A model generated the notes under the pieces. That model saw only the letters and a list, made by a program, of their open reading frames with translations, was not told the origin of the DNA and ran no database searches. Positions 22,066-36,600 of a stretch of 64,000 bases of DNA are shown here, one piece after another; the stretch's first letter is position 1; every line of letters begins with the position of its first letter. The position numbers and the translations under genes are program-made. Origin of the DNA: Cardinalis cardinalis (Eukaryota > Chordata > Aves > Passeriformes > Cardinalidae); the NCBI GenBank assembly GCA_014549065.1, contig JACDOX010000068.1, positions 1,705,740-1,769,739 of the forward strand, in the 5' to 3' direction.

Positions 22066-24315
22066 AGTGCCTCTTCGGTGTCCGGGAGGAAGGCGACACG
22101 GCCGCAGCTCTCNCTCTCTCAAGGGAGCGTGCAAAGGGTGACTCCAGCGGTGAGCACTCCTCCAGGTGGGGGGGACAGGGACACCACGTGCCCTGCCTGG
22201 GGCACTGACGTCTCCGTGTCCTCGCAGCCCGCGCTGAGGTGGCAGCGTCCCAATTCTGGGGACCCACTGATGCTGGGTCACCCCCATTTTGCCATGGGAA
22301 GCTTTAAGGTCCTTCCCAGGCTGACCCCACTGTTGACAGCCCGCGGATGGGGTCCCCAACCCCTGGGGAGCCACCCCGGGGGGTTCAAAGTCACTTGCCC
22401 TGAAGACACTGGGACGGCAGGTGGGGACAGGGGTCCCAAACATCTCTGGGAGGGGTGGGTCAGTCCTGGGCTCTGCACCCCATGCACCCTCCTGGTTGCT
22501 GTCNGGTCCCTCCACACCTGGCTGCACGGCCGATAACCCCTGGCAGGGGTTGGCTTGTCACCAAGGAGGAAGAAGGAAGGAGCAGGCTAGTGCTGATGCC
22601 TTGGGGTCCCACGTCTTGACCCTGCCCTGTCCCCCCCTTGGGCACTGCCGGTGCCAGGCGTTATCTGCACATCGCGGCAAACGCCCACACGCACCCGGAT
22701 GGAGGGGGGGGGGTTGTTCCTGCATAGGTGGCGGGGCCAGGCGTTGCCCTGGGTTGCAGGTCACCTTCCACCAGCAACAGAGGCTGGATGGACCCTGCTG
22801 TGTGAACNGATCCACTACAGCAAATGGGTTTGCTTCTTCACAAGGTCTCACGCATCTCCAGGATCACTTACGGAGAGGGAAGTAAGTCAGTGATGGTGTT
22901 TTGCCTTCCCTGCTTCACTGACACCCTGCCATGGCGGCTGCACCTCACACAGGAACACAGAAGCACAGAGTCCCAAGCAGTGACGCGTGTCTGTGCTCAC
23001 AGCAGCACCAGCTCCCTGTCCCCACGCTCAGGGAGGGCCAGGGGACCAGAGCAGAGGGAGCTGTGGGGGCACAGGGTGTGGCCAGGTCCCATCTGCCACA
23101 GGGATGGATCCATGGTCATGCCAAGGCAGCCCTTCCTCACCGTGTATGGCAGGGTCTCTCCTCTGGAGCCACCAGCTCTGGAGCAGAGTATCCTGGGGAG
23201 CAGGGTCCACCACTATCAATGGACCTGGTGGGTCTGGGCACCAAGATCCTCCTCTACCTGATCCCAGGATCTCTTCCCGATGCTGCTAGAAGGCAGCACT
23301 GCAGGAAACCCAGCTAAGGGGCTCTGATACCCACCTGGAGGGGGGAGTGAGCACTGACACCGGCTCTGGGACCCCGCAGGAGCCACCCCTCCACTCCCTC
23401 ACCTGCTCCCGGCTCTGTCTGCAGCAGAGGCCCGCGATTGCATAACAGCCACACGTGGGTGGGGGCGACGCCGGTCCCGCCGCTCCCTGCCCGGGCATGA
23501 GTCAGGTGGGAGCCGCGGGGCACCGGGCAAGGGGGCCCGGCTGCAGGGGCTCCCCTGCGGGCAAACACTGCCCACTCAGAGCAGGCACAACCATGCCCAG
23601 CCTTCCAGCNTTGGGCCTGGGGTGGGATATACTGTGACTAACTCCAGCAGCCGTGGATGGNGAGAACTTTGCACCCTAAAGCAGCCTGGGAGGACTCAGC
23701 AGGAGGTTTTATAGGTGCACATGTCACACAGCTTCCTGGGGATCCCCAGAGTCCGTGCATCCCTTCCCGAGCTTCATCCCACAGTGGATCCCAAGGTCAC
23801 AGTCCCAGCTGCCTGCAGAGAGGAACCAGCACCCATGGATGTGTGGCCTGTCCCTGTGTGTTGGCAGGGATAAANCTGGGAGACGGCCACAGGTACCCTC
23901 AGCCTCTCCATAGAATATTTTTATATATATATATATATATACATAATATATATATTAAAATTACATTTCTCTTTACAAAAACAATTCAACAAGGGGCCAG
24001 GGGATGGAGCCCATGGCCAAGGCCAGGGCACAAGCATCCTGGAAAGTTTGTGGCACTAGGCAGGGTCCCTTTTGNGGTGTCTCCATCCTCAAGTGGGGGC
24101 TCAGTCCAGAGTTCTGCAGCAGATTGTATGGGTGGAGGCAGTGGGACTGGCCCCATGGCGAGATGCCTGCTCTGGATCCAACACAGCTCGCCCTGTCCCC
24201 GCTGTCACCACCTGTAAGGAGAAGACAGGACATGAACTCAGGAGGGGTGATAATGCCAGTCTGCCCAGAGCAGTGTGGCATAGAGAACTGCCCCCCCCCA
24301 AAAACATGGATGTCC
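22066..24315 (-). other. Interval between MUC4 start and TNK2 stop: MUC4 upstream region and TNK2 3' UTR
   Basis: No protein exon is recognisable. The part nearest 22065 should hold the MUC4 promoter; I see no clear TATA element in a usual position. The part below 24316 is downstream of the TNK2 stop and should include its 3' UTR. No canonical AATAAA occurs on the minus strand there, but the TA-rich tract at 23922-23955 offers variant signals such as TATAAA. Confidence 0.5.
23922..23955. repeat. (TA)n tract downstream of TNK2
   Basis: An uninterrupted TA run covers 23922-23940, continued by an imperfect AT-only stretch. It probably lies within or just beyond the TNK2 3' UTR. Confidence 0.95.
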
Positions 24316-24631
24316 CTACTTCTGGCGGGTGGCGCTGTAGGGACCGAGGAGGTGGGAGCTGGCCTGTGCCAGGTTCCAGTTGAACTTCTCCAGCACCTGC
24401 TGGCACTCCCCACGGGACTTCAGCCCCAGGCAGAAGAGCTGCTCCACCTGCAAGGGGACAGGGCATGGCCAGAGGGATGACAGGGGTGCCACCACTCTTG
24501 ATGGACNGGGACAAGGGAACAGGGGTGTGCTGTACCTTCAGGTACTGGATAGCCCGTTGGACGTTCCAGCCATGGCTCTGAAGGGCTGCCTGGCATTCCT
24601 CGGTGGTCACACCATGCACCATCTCCTGCAC
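24316..24631 (-). other. TNK2: TNK2 UBA-domain exons
   Basis: Exons 24631-24536 and 24447-24316. They encode MVHGVTTEECQAALQSHGWN, VQRAIQYLK, then VEQLFCLGLKSRGECQQVLE and a short tail ending ATRQK before TAG. This is the ubiquitin-associated domain that terminates ACK1. Confidence 0.95.
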
Positions 24632-27600
24632 CTGGGGGGAGCTTGGGGTCACTGTCTGCTGCCACCCCTGGGCAGCAAGAAGCCTGTGACTGAAACAGGA
24701 GACCACTGGGGCTGCCCCCATCCCTGGTTCTGTCTTCAGGGAGTACTATCAGCCCGGAGCTGGGATCATGATCATCTCTGGGATCTTAAATCTCCCCTGG
24801 GTCTGGGTGGGCCACAATATCCCCAGCCTAGAGAGACCAAGGGGACCATAGCAGCAGCCACCTTCCTCCTCCCCAGGGCCTCCAATTCCCATTATGGCAT
24901 TGCAGTGACATTTATGTCCCTCTGAACATCTGGGGCTTTCTTGTAGCCAATCCCCTGGGGTTGAACTTGTGGAAACTGAGGCACAGGGTGGGCAAAGCTC
25001 TTGCCCATGTAAGCCCACTTCTCATGGACGCTGGGGATGACGCTTACCAGCCGGATCTTGTCAGCAGGACGGCAAACATCTGGCCCGTCGTAAACGATCT
25101 TCTGGAGGCTGCAGGAGGCTTTCACCAGGCACTTGGGCCCAGGGTTGCTGTTGTTGGAGGAAAAGTTGCCCTTGCAGTCTGACAGTGGCTGCTGCACCAT
25201 GGGACGGACGGTGGCTGTGGTGACCTGGCGGGACGCTGCCACCTCCTCAGGGCTTTTAGCCTCCTTGAAAAACTTCTCATACTTGTCCAGGTAGGCTGGG
25301 CGCTCGGGCAGCAGGTAGTAGTGGGTGCTGCTGACCTTCTGCCCATCCTTCACGATAGGCAGGATGCAGGGTCCCTTGGAGCAGTCCTTGCCCTGCGCCT
25401 GGATGACNTTGGGGGTGGCATACTTAGGGTCGAGGGCGAAGCTCTGTGTGGTGGGCATGGGCTTCCCCGGTGAGGTGGAGAGGCAGGAGCAGAGGGCAGC
25501 ACGTTGCTGGGGGGAGCCCACCTGCAGAGCCATGGGGCTGGGTGTCCGGGAGGTGGGCCGGGACAGCGGGTCCCGCGGGGGGATCTGGGGTGGCCGGTCC
25601 TCCTCGCCCCCCGAAGCTGGGGAGAGGTCCCCCGACCAGCGCCCAGGCTCATTGCGGCGAAGGGGCCGGGGCGGGATTGGGACACGGGGAGGGATCTGGG
25701 GCTTGTCGTCAGCTGGTGCAGCCGGTCCCAGAGGGACATTGAGCCTCTTCATGCACTCCTGCTGCAGCTCCTCGAAGAGCTCGGTGGTCTGTGTCATGCT
25801 GGGCTGTTTGGTCTCCTTGGGGGGCAGGAACAGGTTGTCCTCCAGTGCCGGTCCCCGCTCACCCTCGTCCACAAAGCCATAGTTGGTCTTTCCCCGCCGG
25901 CTCGGGGGGCTGGTGATAGAGCAGACCTCAATATCGTCCTCATCCTGTGCCACGTCATCATAGGCAGGCGGTGGGGGCAAGGGCCGGGCATCCCAGTCCA
26001 CCACCGGCGTGGGGTGCAGAGGCCGAGGTAGAGCCCGCGTGGGGCTCTGTGGTGGGGTCTTGTCCAGCAAAGAGAAGGCTTCCATGGCCAGCTCGGCTAA
26101 TGATAGGGCTGTCAGCTCTCCCACTGGAGAGGGGCTACCCTGGGGAACTTCCTCCCCAAAGTCAATGAGAGTCACCTCNCTGCTTGCTGTCCCCTCGCTT
26201 GCCAGCCGTCTGGGTTGCCGCTCGCCCACCTTGGTGCCCGGTACTCGTGCTGATGGCTTGACTGGTCGCAGGCCCTTCCCTGTGCCTGGCTTCTTCAGGC
26301 AGAGCTTCCGGAGACCCCCTGGCAGACCCTCCTCCTCCTCACTAACTGGGTCGTAGCAAGGCTCTAGAAGGGGGCAAAGAGAGATGGTGAGGGTCCCAGC
26401 ACCCATCCCTAGGGTGCAAGAAGGGGCATCTACATCTCCAAACCCCAGACCACCCCATAATTTCAGCCCTCTTTGCTCCCAAGCCATACTGGGGCACCTG
26501 CCNCAGGCCACCCAGGTAAGAGAGAAAAGAAAGAGGGTAAGAAGAAGGGAAAGCAGCACTCAAAGAAGCCCAACTTACTGGTGAGCAGGACGGTAGGCTG
26601 AGGTGGGCGCGGAGGAGGCTGCCCTGCAGAAGACAGAACCCAAGAGAAGGGGAAGCATGGGGTGAACACAGAAGCGGCAGCCAGGGTGCTTGTTAATGGG
26701 GTGCATGCTTTGTTGTGTCCCCCTTCACTGGTAGGGCATGGGGAGGATGCTGGTGGGAAGCCCCCCCAAGGAAAAACTGTAGGTTTAGGGACATTGGGGC
26801 ATACGCACAGCATCTGAGTTCCCTCCCCGTGGCAGCTCTGCTGAGATCCCCGCGCTGGGGAGCCCAGCTGTGGGAGGCCAGGAGGGGACTCGGGACTCGG
26901 ACAAAGGGCAGCAGGGCAGAGTCCAGCCAGGCAGAGCCACCAGCTGCCCATGCTGCTGGCAGTGGTGTATGGCCAGGTGACAACATCCCCATCACCCCAG
27001 CTCCCCCTGCTCTGCAAAAAGCAAGTGCCAGCACAGAAACAGACAGGAGAGGGCCCAGCCCATCACCCTGGCAGCAGGGTACAGGGATGGAGGCTTTGTG
27101 CAGATGATGGGCAGGAGGAAGGAGAAAAGCTGCTCACTTTTAGCCCTCCCTGGAAGCTGTGTAGGTCTGGCAGCAGTTTGGTCCACACCTAAAATATCAG
27201 GAGGGTCCAAGGGATTTCCCAGGTACAGCCTGTGGGGAGAGAGGAGAGTGCCTGGGAGTCAGCAGGGGCCACGTGGGACCCCTCGCTGACCAGGCTTGTG
27301 CCTTGGGACACCCCACAGCTCCTCCACCACACAACCACACCTGGTGAGTACCTGTGAGTGCCAGGGTAACACACCCCAGAGGCTTCCAGCGCTACGGCAC
27401 AGAGCCTGGTGCCATCCTAGTGCCATCCCGGTGCCATCCCACCCATGTCCAGCTCCATGTGCCTCCGTGGCTGCCTGCGCTGTGCCCAGGGGGCTGCAAG
27501 CAGGGCACTGCNTGCAGGGTACTGGTGCAGTGTGCGGTGCCCAGGACACCCCTCCAGCCCCAGGGCGATGCTGTGCCCGAGGCAGGGCGCCCCGGTCCCG

Positions 27601-30600
27601 CGTGCCGGTGGGTGCTGGGAGGCCCGGGCGAGCCGTCGCAAGCCAGGGAGCCGGCGGGAGCCGGCGCAGCCCCAAGGCTTGGGCGTGTGCCGAGCTCGGT
27701 GCGTTCTCTCTCGCAGCCCGGGCAGCACGTACCCAGCGCCCGTGCCCACGCAGTGGGGCGCGGGGAGGCCTGCCGGGGCACGAGCCCGATCCGCGTGCAC
27801 GGCGCCGCGGTTCAGCCCTCCCGGGGCCGCCGGGACAGCCCGTGGCACAGGGTGCTGCCGAGGGGTCAGGCTGGGACTGAGGGGACCGGCAGAGCTGTCC
27901 CAGGCCTGGGGTAACAAACAGCAGTCNGGATCGTGATCCCAGGGGATGGACTGAGCCTAGCGTTGGAGCTGGCCCTACTCACAAGGAGCTTTCCGGTTTT
28001 TGAAATCCAATCCTGTCCCCCACCACAGTGACCTCCCATATCCCACCAGCCCAGAGCTGGGAGAGACCCCCACATGCTCCCTGCCAAGGTGCTCCTGCTC
28101 ACTGTNGCACAACCAATCCCACCTGACAGAGAGCATGTGAGACACTGGAGCACAAGCACCCAGTCCCCCTTCCCCACATCACAGTCCAGCCAGGTGTCTT
28201 GATAGAGCAGGGTGGAGAAAAAAATCATTTCAGTGGATTTTTTTCATGTTTTGCTTTTCAAAAAGAATCATGCTGTTAGAAGCGCGGGGACAGGCTGCAA
28301 GCCACGCATGTTTAGCAGCCCTGGGACACCCCAGAAGTGCTTTGGGGTAATGTGGCCACCTCTGGGGTGGTGCTTACTGATGTCTCCCTGCCCCAGGACA
28401 GCCACAAAGGTCTTCCCCCCTAAGACAGCCACAAGCACAGCAGCCCCCCACGTCCCCTAAACCCATTAGTAGGAAGAGGCAAGGAAGTTAGTCCAGCTGC
28501 AGGGACCCTACCCAGAGGCACCANTCCCAACACAGCGGGGGCAGAAAGAGAGATGCTTCACGGGCAAAAGAGGGGCAGTAGCCAAGCCGCGTCTTGCTCC
28601 CGAGCCCAGTGGGCAGCAGGGAAGGGAGGGAGCAGGCAGAGGATGCAGAGAAGACAAAAAGTTTCTTACTCATCAATTTTATCGGGAAACCCCCAGCAGT
28701 GCTGCGGGTTGGTGTCTCCATGGCCTGTGTGGATGAAGCTGTTTTTAAGTGGCTGGCTGATGTCGTGGGTTGACAGCCCTGCCACCGAGGTCACCGTGTT
28801 TCGGGGAAATTGGCCCACTTTTAGGGTCCGTTTATTCTGACCCCGCCACCAGTAATTCTCGGCCCTAAGGAATAAAAAGGACCTCGTTACTGATGAGGGG
28901 ATGCGAGGTTGACACGCGCCTGCCCCACTGATGGGGAGGAGGGAAGATGACCTGTCCAAGTGCACGAAGGCATGAGGTGACACAAGCAGGAAGGGACCCT
29001 GGNTGCCCAGGATCCCAACCCTACACAGCAGTACGCTTTGGCTCCCACCCCACATGGTCACTGCGCCACCAGGTGCAGGGAATGCAAGTAGTGGGCAACA
29101 AAGCTCCATGCTTGTGTCNAAGAAGATATGTCCCTTCCTCATCCTTGCTGCCTCAAGTTACACAGGAGCCTTGGGGCGATGCCTGCACCAAGCTCTTTGT
29201 CACCAATCCCTCTGTGCCCCACATACTGAAGGATGGCACAGGGGACAGGCTTGGTGTCTGATGGGAGGCCCATATTGGGGGACTGTGGGGTCTTCCTCCT
29301 CCCCCATATGGGGAAGGGGGCCCACAGCTCTCCCTTCCTACATTATCATTGTGCAGGCTCGTGCAGGCAGGGGCAGATGGGCAAAAGGCAGGCTTAGGCT
29401 GTCAGTCTTCCTGGACACACCTGAGTGGCCCAGGCCACCCTGGGGTACTGGTCCCCAGTGTGTCCCCAAGAAGTTGCCCAGGACACAGCCACTTCTNGGG
29501 GGAATGAGGTGGTCATCTAACCCAGAGGGACTGGTGGGAGGAACAGGGATGGGGCAGGGAAAGGCATCCCAAGTGGTGTACCCCACCCAGCACCGTGCCA
29601 AATAAATAGTGGGGGGGCTCCAACCCTAAGCGACCCCCCTGCCCGTCAGGGCCCTCCACGCCCATGGGCGGGGTGTGTGCTGTGGGCAGGGGGCAGTGGC
29701 AGTGTGGGTGCCAGGCTGGTGAGGCTGGCACGGGCCCCACAGTTTCCTGGAGTCACCTGTGAGTCACCCCCGGCCACCAGCTCAGCCCTTTTCCTGTTTA
29801 CCTTCCCGCTGCCGCCAGCCAGCCGCCTTACTCAGCGTGGGGACCCCTCAGCAGAGCTCCGGCAGAGCCCAGCCGGTACCGGGCATCCTCCCTCGCCGCG
29901 GCAGGCTGGGGGAGCCGGGGAAACAGCTCCCCTCCCTGGGAGCTCCCCTCCACTCGCCCTCCCTGCGCCCCTCGCTGCCACATCCCGACCTAAGGATGCT
30001 GCAGCCGGGCCATCCCTCCGCTCTCCCCGCTCCCAGCCTCGGTCCCACCGAGCCCGAGCTCGGACCCCCGGCACAAACCCGCCCCGGTGCTGCCCTGGCT
30101 CCTCTCCCCGCGACAGCCCCCTCCCACGAGCGGCTGGGTCCCCGGGGGGCTTTCAGGGAGGTCCCTGCCCCTGCCCACACACACGTACGCACAGCCGGCG
30201 CCCGCCGAACGACAGGCAGGGGCTTGAAAAGGGGTGGGGGGTGTTTACGGTGCCCCGGGCGGCTTCAGCAGGGCCGGATGCAGCCCCCGGCAGGAGGCCG
30301 CCCCCCTTCCCCGCGCCACCTCTGCCCGAGCATCCCCACAAGCAGCGCGGTGGGGGTGCCTACTGCCGGGGAAACTGAGGCACGGGGAGGGGGGCTCCCC
30401 TCCGGAGTACCGGCAGTCGGTGGGGCTTCTGCCGGCCCTCGGCTGCTGAACCCACCGCGTATGCCCTGAGTCCGCACCCCCAAAACCTACCCGCCGGGGG
30501 TCACCAAGGACCGGCGTCCCTCGGGGACACTGAGGCAGGGGAAGCTGCGCCCCCGCTGGACTCCACTCCCGGCAATTCCCGCCCGACGCGCAAACTCCGG

Positions 30601-33600
30601 CCCCTCTTCCCGCTCTACCCTTCCCTGCGCGGCTCACCTGGGGCCGGCGGCGGGGCGGGGGGCGCGGACCCGCAGCCCGGCCGCGATGCGGCGGCAGGGA
30701 CGATGCAGGCGCTCTGGCACGGCCGCACCGCCCTCCGCCGCTCCTTCCCTCCCTCCGCCGACGCTGCTTCCCCTCCCCTTCCCTCCCTGCAATTAAACCG
30801 CCAGACCCTGGGCAGGAGTCATCCCCGCGGCGGCGGACCGGGAGCAGCCGGTCCCTGCAGACACACAAACCCGGCCTGATTCACCCCGCGTTGTGACTAA
30901 ACCGCGGGGAGCCGGCCCGGGCCGGGGGACAGGGAGGGACGGGGACAGAGCCCTCCTCCTCCTCCCCTCGGGGTTGGGAGGCCGGCTCTAGTGCGGGCGC
31001 ACCGAACTCCTTTGGGAGGCCCCCACTCTCCCCCAGCTTGAAGGCGACAAGCACATCCCGGGATGGGGACGCAGGGACAAAAGGGCCCCCAACTCCAGTC
31101 CCAGGTCCCTGGGGCGGTGGAGGGGTGGCTGTGCCCTGGCATGGTCAGCAGGGACCAAGGAGCCCACAGAGAGTTCTGCCAGCATGGTACCAAGCCCCGG
31201 GTGCCTCTCCCAGCCTGATGACAGTGGCAGTGTCCAGATGCTGGCGGCACGGTCCCCACCGCTATCTGCAGGGAGGGGCCCTGGGGTGTGCAGTTTCCCT
31301 GGGCAAACCCATGGGTACCGTGGGCTGAGTCAGCAGGGGTGGTGTGAGCAGGACTGTGGGCAGTGTGGGCAGGGCTGTGCCCCTCACACCGAGGTGGCCC
31401 CACGATGCTGTGCTGCCTGGGGGACCACAAACATACCAGCTCTGCCCACCCGTGGGGTACATAGCCAGGTGTGCTGGGGACAGAGCCACCCCTTCCCCTC
31501 CCTGCTCCCCACAGCTCTGCCAGTGCTCACAGTGTCCCCATTCCCTATCCCAAAGCAGGCTGGCAGGCAGTGCATCCCCCTCTCCAACAGCTGCCACCCT
31601 CCCATGCAGTACCTGCCCTCAATGACTGTGATGATGTCATTCATCTGGATGTGCAGCTTGTCCGGCTCCTCAAAGTCCTGCAGCGCTCTCATGTCGGTGG
31701 GCTGAGCCTGGGGGAGGAGTGGGTGAGAATAGGGGATGCAGCCCCTCATGTCCATCCTCTTCTGAGGCCAGGTCCAGCCTCAAGGAGGGCAGGGAGGCCC
31801 CAAAAATAGATCAGAGACAGCATCACCACTAGCCCCTCCTCAGCTGTCACATCCCTGGGGTGTGTGATGGCAAGGCAGAAACCAGGTGCTTCCTGCTGTG
31901 ACCATGTCACCACCCTCCACCTCCCAGCCTGCAGGGCTGCCTGGCCTGAGCTCCCCATGTCACCTCCCACCTTGGCAATACTCTTGGCTCTATCCATGCT
32001 TGAGCAGAGCTGGCAGCATGGGGTGTTGGGGCTCCTGTCCCCCTCCCTGCTCACCCACCTCCACCAAGAAGTCTCGCAAGGCCACGAAGGTGGGTCGGTC
32101 CTCGGGCTTGTGTGCCCAGCACTGCAACATGACATTGTAGATGTCCTGGGGACAGTCCTCAGGCCGTGGCAGCCGCTCACCCTCCTTGTCTATCTTGTGC
32201 AGGATCTGTGGGACAGGGTGTGCTGTCAGGGTGTCCCAGATCCCCTGCTCAGCACCAGCAGGGTGAGGTGAGGGGCCAGGTCCCTGCTGTCCACNTACCT
32301 GGCTGCCATTGAGGCCAATCCAAGGCTCCTGACCATAGGTGAACATCTCCCAGAGGGTCACTCCGAACATCCAGGTGTCACTGGCGTGGGAGAAGGTGCG
32401 TGTCTTCAGGCTCTCAGGAGCACACCTGCAGGGGGAAGGACATGAGCATCAGAAGGCCATGGGTGCTGCCCCTCCAGGTCTCCCCTTCCCCAAGGCTCAC
32501 CAGGCAAAGGGGACCTTGCGGTGCTCCTGCATCACGTAGTGATCATCATTTTTGGGCAGTGCCCGCATCAGACCGAAGTCCCCGATCTTGACGAGCTCAT
32601 TGGAGGCCAGCAGGATGTTGCGGGCAGCCAGGTCACGGTGGATGAAGCGCTTGGACTCCAGGTAGGCCATGCCCTTGGCCACTTGGATGGCATACTGGCA
32701 CAGGGTGGAGATGAGGAAATGGCCCTGGTTCTTCCGCAGCCGGTCCAGGAGGGAGCCCAGTGGGGCCAGCTCTGTCACCTGGACCATGGGATGAGGACAC
32801 CAAGCGGGTAAGTCCAAGGCCACCCTGACTGGGCTGGTTTCCAGCCCTCTTATGTCCACTGGAGAGGCCAGCAGAGGGCTTGGGGTACAGACTCAGCCTG
32901 GTTTGGCTCATCCCATCATGCGGGACCTCCTCCCCACAGGGGTGTCATTGGGGTGGGCCCCATCACCCCCCACTCACCATTTTCATGGGGTGGGAGAGCA
33001 CCACACCATACAGGCGGATGAGGTTCCTGTGGTCCAGGGAGTGCATGGCATTCACCTCCCGGATGAAGTCGTCCAGTGCCTCTGGCTGGCTCAGCACATC
33101 TGTCTTGAGGCACTTCACTGCCACATTCAGCTACGGCCAAAGCAGGGATGAGTTCTGAAGTGTCTTCCCCTGTGCGTGGTCCCACTGCCTGGCTCCCCAC
33201 CCCCCAGAGCAGCCCCTCACCGTCTTGCCAGCAGGTGTGCACCACTCGCCGCGCCGCACGACCCCAAAGGAGCCGTCACCCAGCTTCTCAAAGATTGAGA
33301 GGTCCCGCTCCCGCACGAGGCAGGTGAGGGAGTGTTGGCCCCCAGCTTCAGGGGGTGGTGGTGTGGGAGGCTTGCGGAAGGTGCTCTGGGGCTGGGGCGG
33401 CAGCTCCGACTCCGGGCGCTTCCCACTGAACACCTGTGGGACATGGAGGAGGGTGAAACGTGGGCATGGAAACCCCCAAGCCCTTGGGTCTGTAAGGGAG
33501 AAGTTCTGGCACAACCCCTTGCCTCAGCTGTACACACTGGAACCTAGTGATGACCCATAACTGGACCCATAACCCAGAGAAGGCTGGTTGGGGGAGAGGA

Positions 33601-36600
33601 CTCTGCTCCTCCTGGTGCCAGCACGCCGAGCTGTGATTCCTGTGAAGGGAAGAGCTTGTTTCTCTTGCAGCAGCTCTGCAGCAGTTCCCCAGCAGCCACA
33701 GCAAACCAGGCTGGTAGCCAGAGAGCCCTGGGCACTCCTTGGCCAGGCTGAGGCCACACAATGTGCCTGGGCACAAAGCCAAGGGAAACCTCCAGCTTGG
33801 GCTGAGCCTGGTGACACATCCCTGCAGCGATGTGGGCTTTGCAATGCGTGCTGGCTACCATCACTCAGAAGGGATGGGCCCTCCTTCCATCTCCCTCAGC
33901 TGGGATGGATGATGTGCCCCATGGAACATGGTCCATCCCAGTCTTGAGGCAGGGTGTGTGGGGGCTGGGCCCAGCATGTGTCTGGGGTGGGAGGTGGCAT
34001 TTCTGCTATTTGTTCTTTAATAGAAGTAGCCTTCTATTAAAAGCCCATCCTCATCATGTCCCAGCACAGACAAGTCATGCAGGGGAGAGGCCATGGCCCA
34101 GTGCCCAGCTGGCAAATTGGGCTCTGCCAAACTCNGCTTCTGGGGTGCCAGGTGCCATAGGGTGCCAGCAGTACCAGCTTTGGATGGGATGGTGTCAGGG
34201 CATATGTGAGCATCCCAAGGTCCCCTGTCACAGTATGTCCCAGCCTGCAGGTCCAAGGCTTTGCCNTCTTGCTGTGAGGCAGCAGGGTGGGCAGTGTCCT
34301 GGGCACCACTGCTGCCCACAGAGCTCTCTGGAGCAAGGCTCTCTGGTTCACTCGCTGCAAACAAGTTTCCTGACAAAGAGGCAAATAACATGAGGGGAAT
34401 GAATTTTCCAAGTGCTGGGGTAGCAGGGCTATCCTTTGATGGGAAGTGACCCAGGAGGCTGAGGGGGACTGGGGCATACACCAGCAGGGTCACACACAGG
34501 CAGGGCATGGCTGGCAGCAGCTGCTGCCCATTTCTCTGTCAGCCTCCAGGGATGTGGGGGAGCCAGGCACCCTGAACGGGTACGGGAAGGGATCCAGATC
34601 TTCCTGTCTGCCTCAGTTTCTCTGCCACACCTGTCCCTCTCCCATCCCTACCTTGCTCATCCAGGATTTCCGCTTGCACATGGCTTTCCTCCGCTTCACT
34701 GCCTCCCACAGCCGCCGCTGGCCTGCGTGACACAGGGACACAGTGACTGTCACAAGCCTGTTGCGGTAGGGGTCCCCTCCAGCCCCATATGCTCCTGTGG
34801 GCCTCCCAAAAGATGCTGCACATCCAGCCAGGGGTAAGGGGAGAGGTTTGGGGGCGATGTACACACCGGGGCGTCCCATGCCAATCTTCTCCAGATCCTC
34901 ATTTTTGACGTACTCGAAGTGGGAGAGGCGTGTGACGTTGAGCTCGTCTCGGATGCGCAGGAAGTACTGCTGCAGCTGCAGCTCGGTGAGCAGCTCCAGC
35001 AGCCAGTCTGTGCCCTCCTCCGCCTGCATGCTACAGCTCAGCCTCTGCTGGGACACAATATCGGGTTAGGGGCAGCCCTGCTCCACTCCCCTCTGCCCTA
35101 TCCCCACTGGGGAGTCACCCAGAGGAGCTCAGAACCAAGGCTGGGGTGCTGCTCTGAGGGATACTGGTGGAGTCATCTCCTGAGCCCGTCACCACCTCTC
35201 TGGGGGAGGCCAGGAGAGGCACCCCAATNAGCAGGACCCCCAGAGGTGGGAAGGGCACCCCAGTCTGCCCTGTCCTGCCCACAGAAATACCAGCCCACCC
35301 CTCCATTCCAGCACAGGCTATCCCCTGGTCAGGAGTGTCAAGGACACAGGAGGAGGCAGAAGCTCAGGNCAGATGTGCCTGCCCCATTCTCTCTGCTCAG
35401 CTGGAAGGGCTGAGCAGGGAGGTGACAGCTGTCCCCAGCAGGGACAGCCACCCTGGCCCCCTGGCATGCCGGCACACTTGGCTGAGCTGTAGTATAGACT
35501 CACAGTGGGTCTCCTCTGCTATGGGTGGTGGCACCTCACTGGGCGGACAGGAACATCTGAGCCTCTGGAGGGTCCTGTTGCTCCAGCACTGAGGTACAGG
35601 ACACCCCAGTGCTGCTGGCATCAGCCCCCAGCTGTGCCAGGACACAGAGAGGAAGGGCTGGATCCCCATCCTCCCCCCCGAGTCCCCATCCCTGCCTGTC
35701 GTCCTGGCCCTTCCCCACTTTAACCGGCACCGTTCTGCAAAGAGATACGGCTCTGCCTCCTCCNGCTGAGAGCGGCTGGGAGGCTGGGACCCGCCATCCC
35801 AGCTCCACAGNGCGGCAGCCCCCTCCATCCTCTCCTCTGCCCTGGGAGACGACATGGCCCCTGGCGTCTTCACCCGCTGTGCTCNGCTCCCTCGGCCGCG
35901 TCACCGCAATTACAATCCTCGGCACCGGGCTAAAAATACGGCGGGCGCGGCGAGCAGCTGGGCACGGGGGCGCATGGGGGCATGCAGGGCCACACGGGGC
36001 CAAGGGAGCTGCGGCTCCCCTGCCCGCAGGGGACGGGGACACCACCGGCTGACGGCCAGCGCAGGGTCCGCGCGGGACGAGGGTCGGCACTTACTCGGTA
36101 GAGGCGGAAGCGGGTGAGGAAGGGGAAGGATCGGTGCAAAGCCTGGAAGCGTCGCATCCTGCCTGGCTGCCAGCCCCTGGCACCGCTGATGTCCCTTCCC
36201 CGGTGCCGGCGTCCCACGGCGGAGCCCGCTCACTGCGGCCGGGGCACCCGCGGCCCCTTCATGTGCGCTACAGAGATGTTCCCTGGGCTCGACCGCCCCA
36301 CAGACCCCCCCAGGAGCGGGCAGGGGGTTCGGGCTGTCCGTCGGCCGGACGCGGGCTGTGGCTCTGCCCCTCCTTCCATCCGGCTCCCGATCCTCTGGCC
36401 GGCCGGCCCTCCCCTTCCCCAACGCAACGGGGCCGGGGCGGGGGGTGGCGGCGGCAGGGCTGGGGGTCACTCCCCTGGCTGGAGCCGCTTCCTGGGGACC
36501 CCTCGCTGGCAGCGGGGTTCGGTCCCGGCCGCCTGCCCGCAGCGCTGCCCAGGAGGGTTATTTTCAGCCGGGCTGGGACGCGCGCCCAAGGGGCCGGGCT

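Noticed and set aside
21460..22527. 355-codon minus-strand frame extending MUC4 upstream of 22065
   Set aside because: The ATG at 22065 is followed by a proper signal peptide and donor; the upstream part is not mucin or signal-like and the downstream part crosses an intron.
29677..30868. Overlapping 190-240 codon frames on both strands
   Set aside because: Located in a CpG island within TNK2; low-complexity products with no family resemblance.
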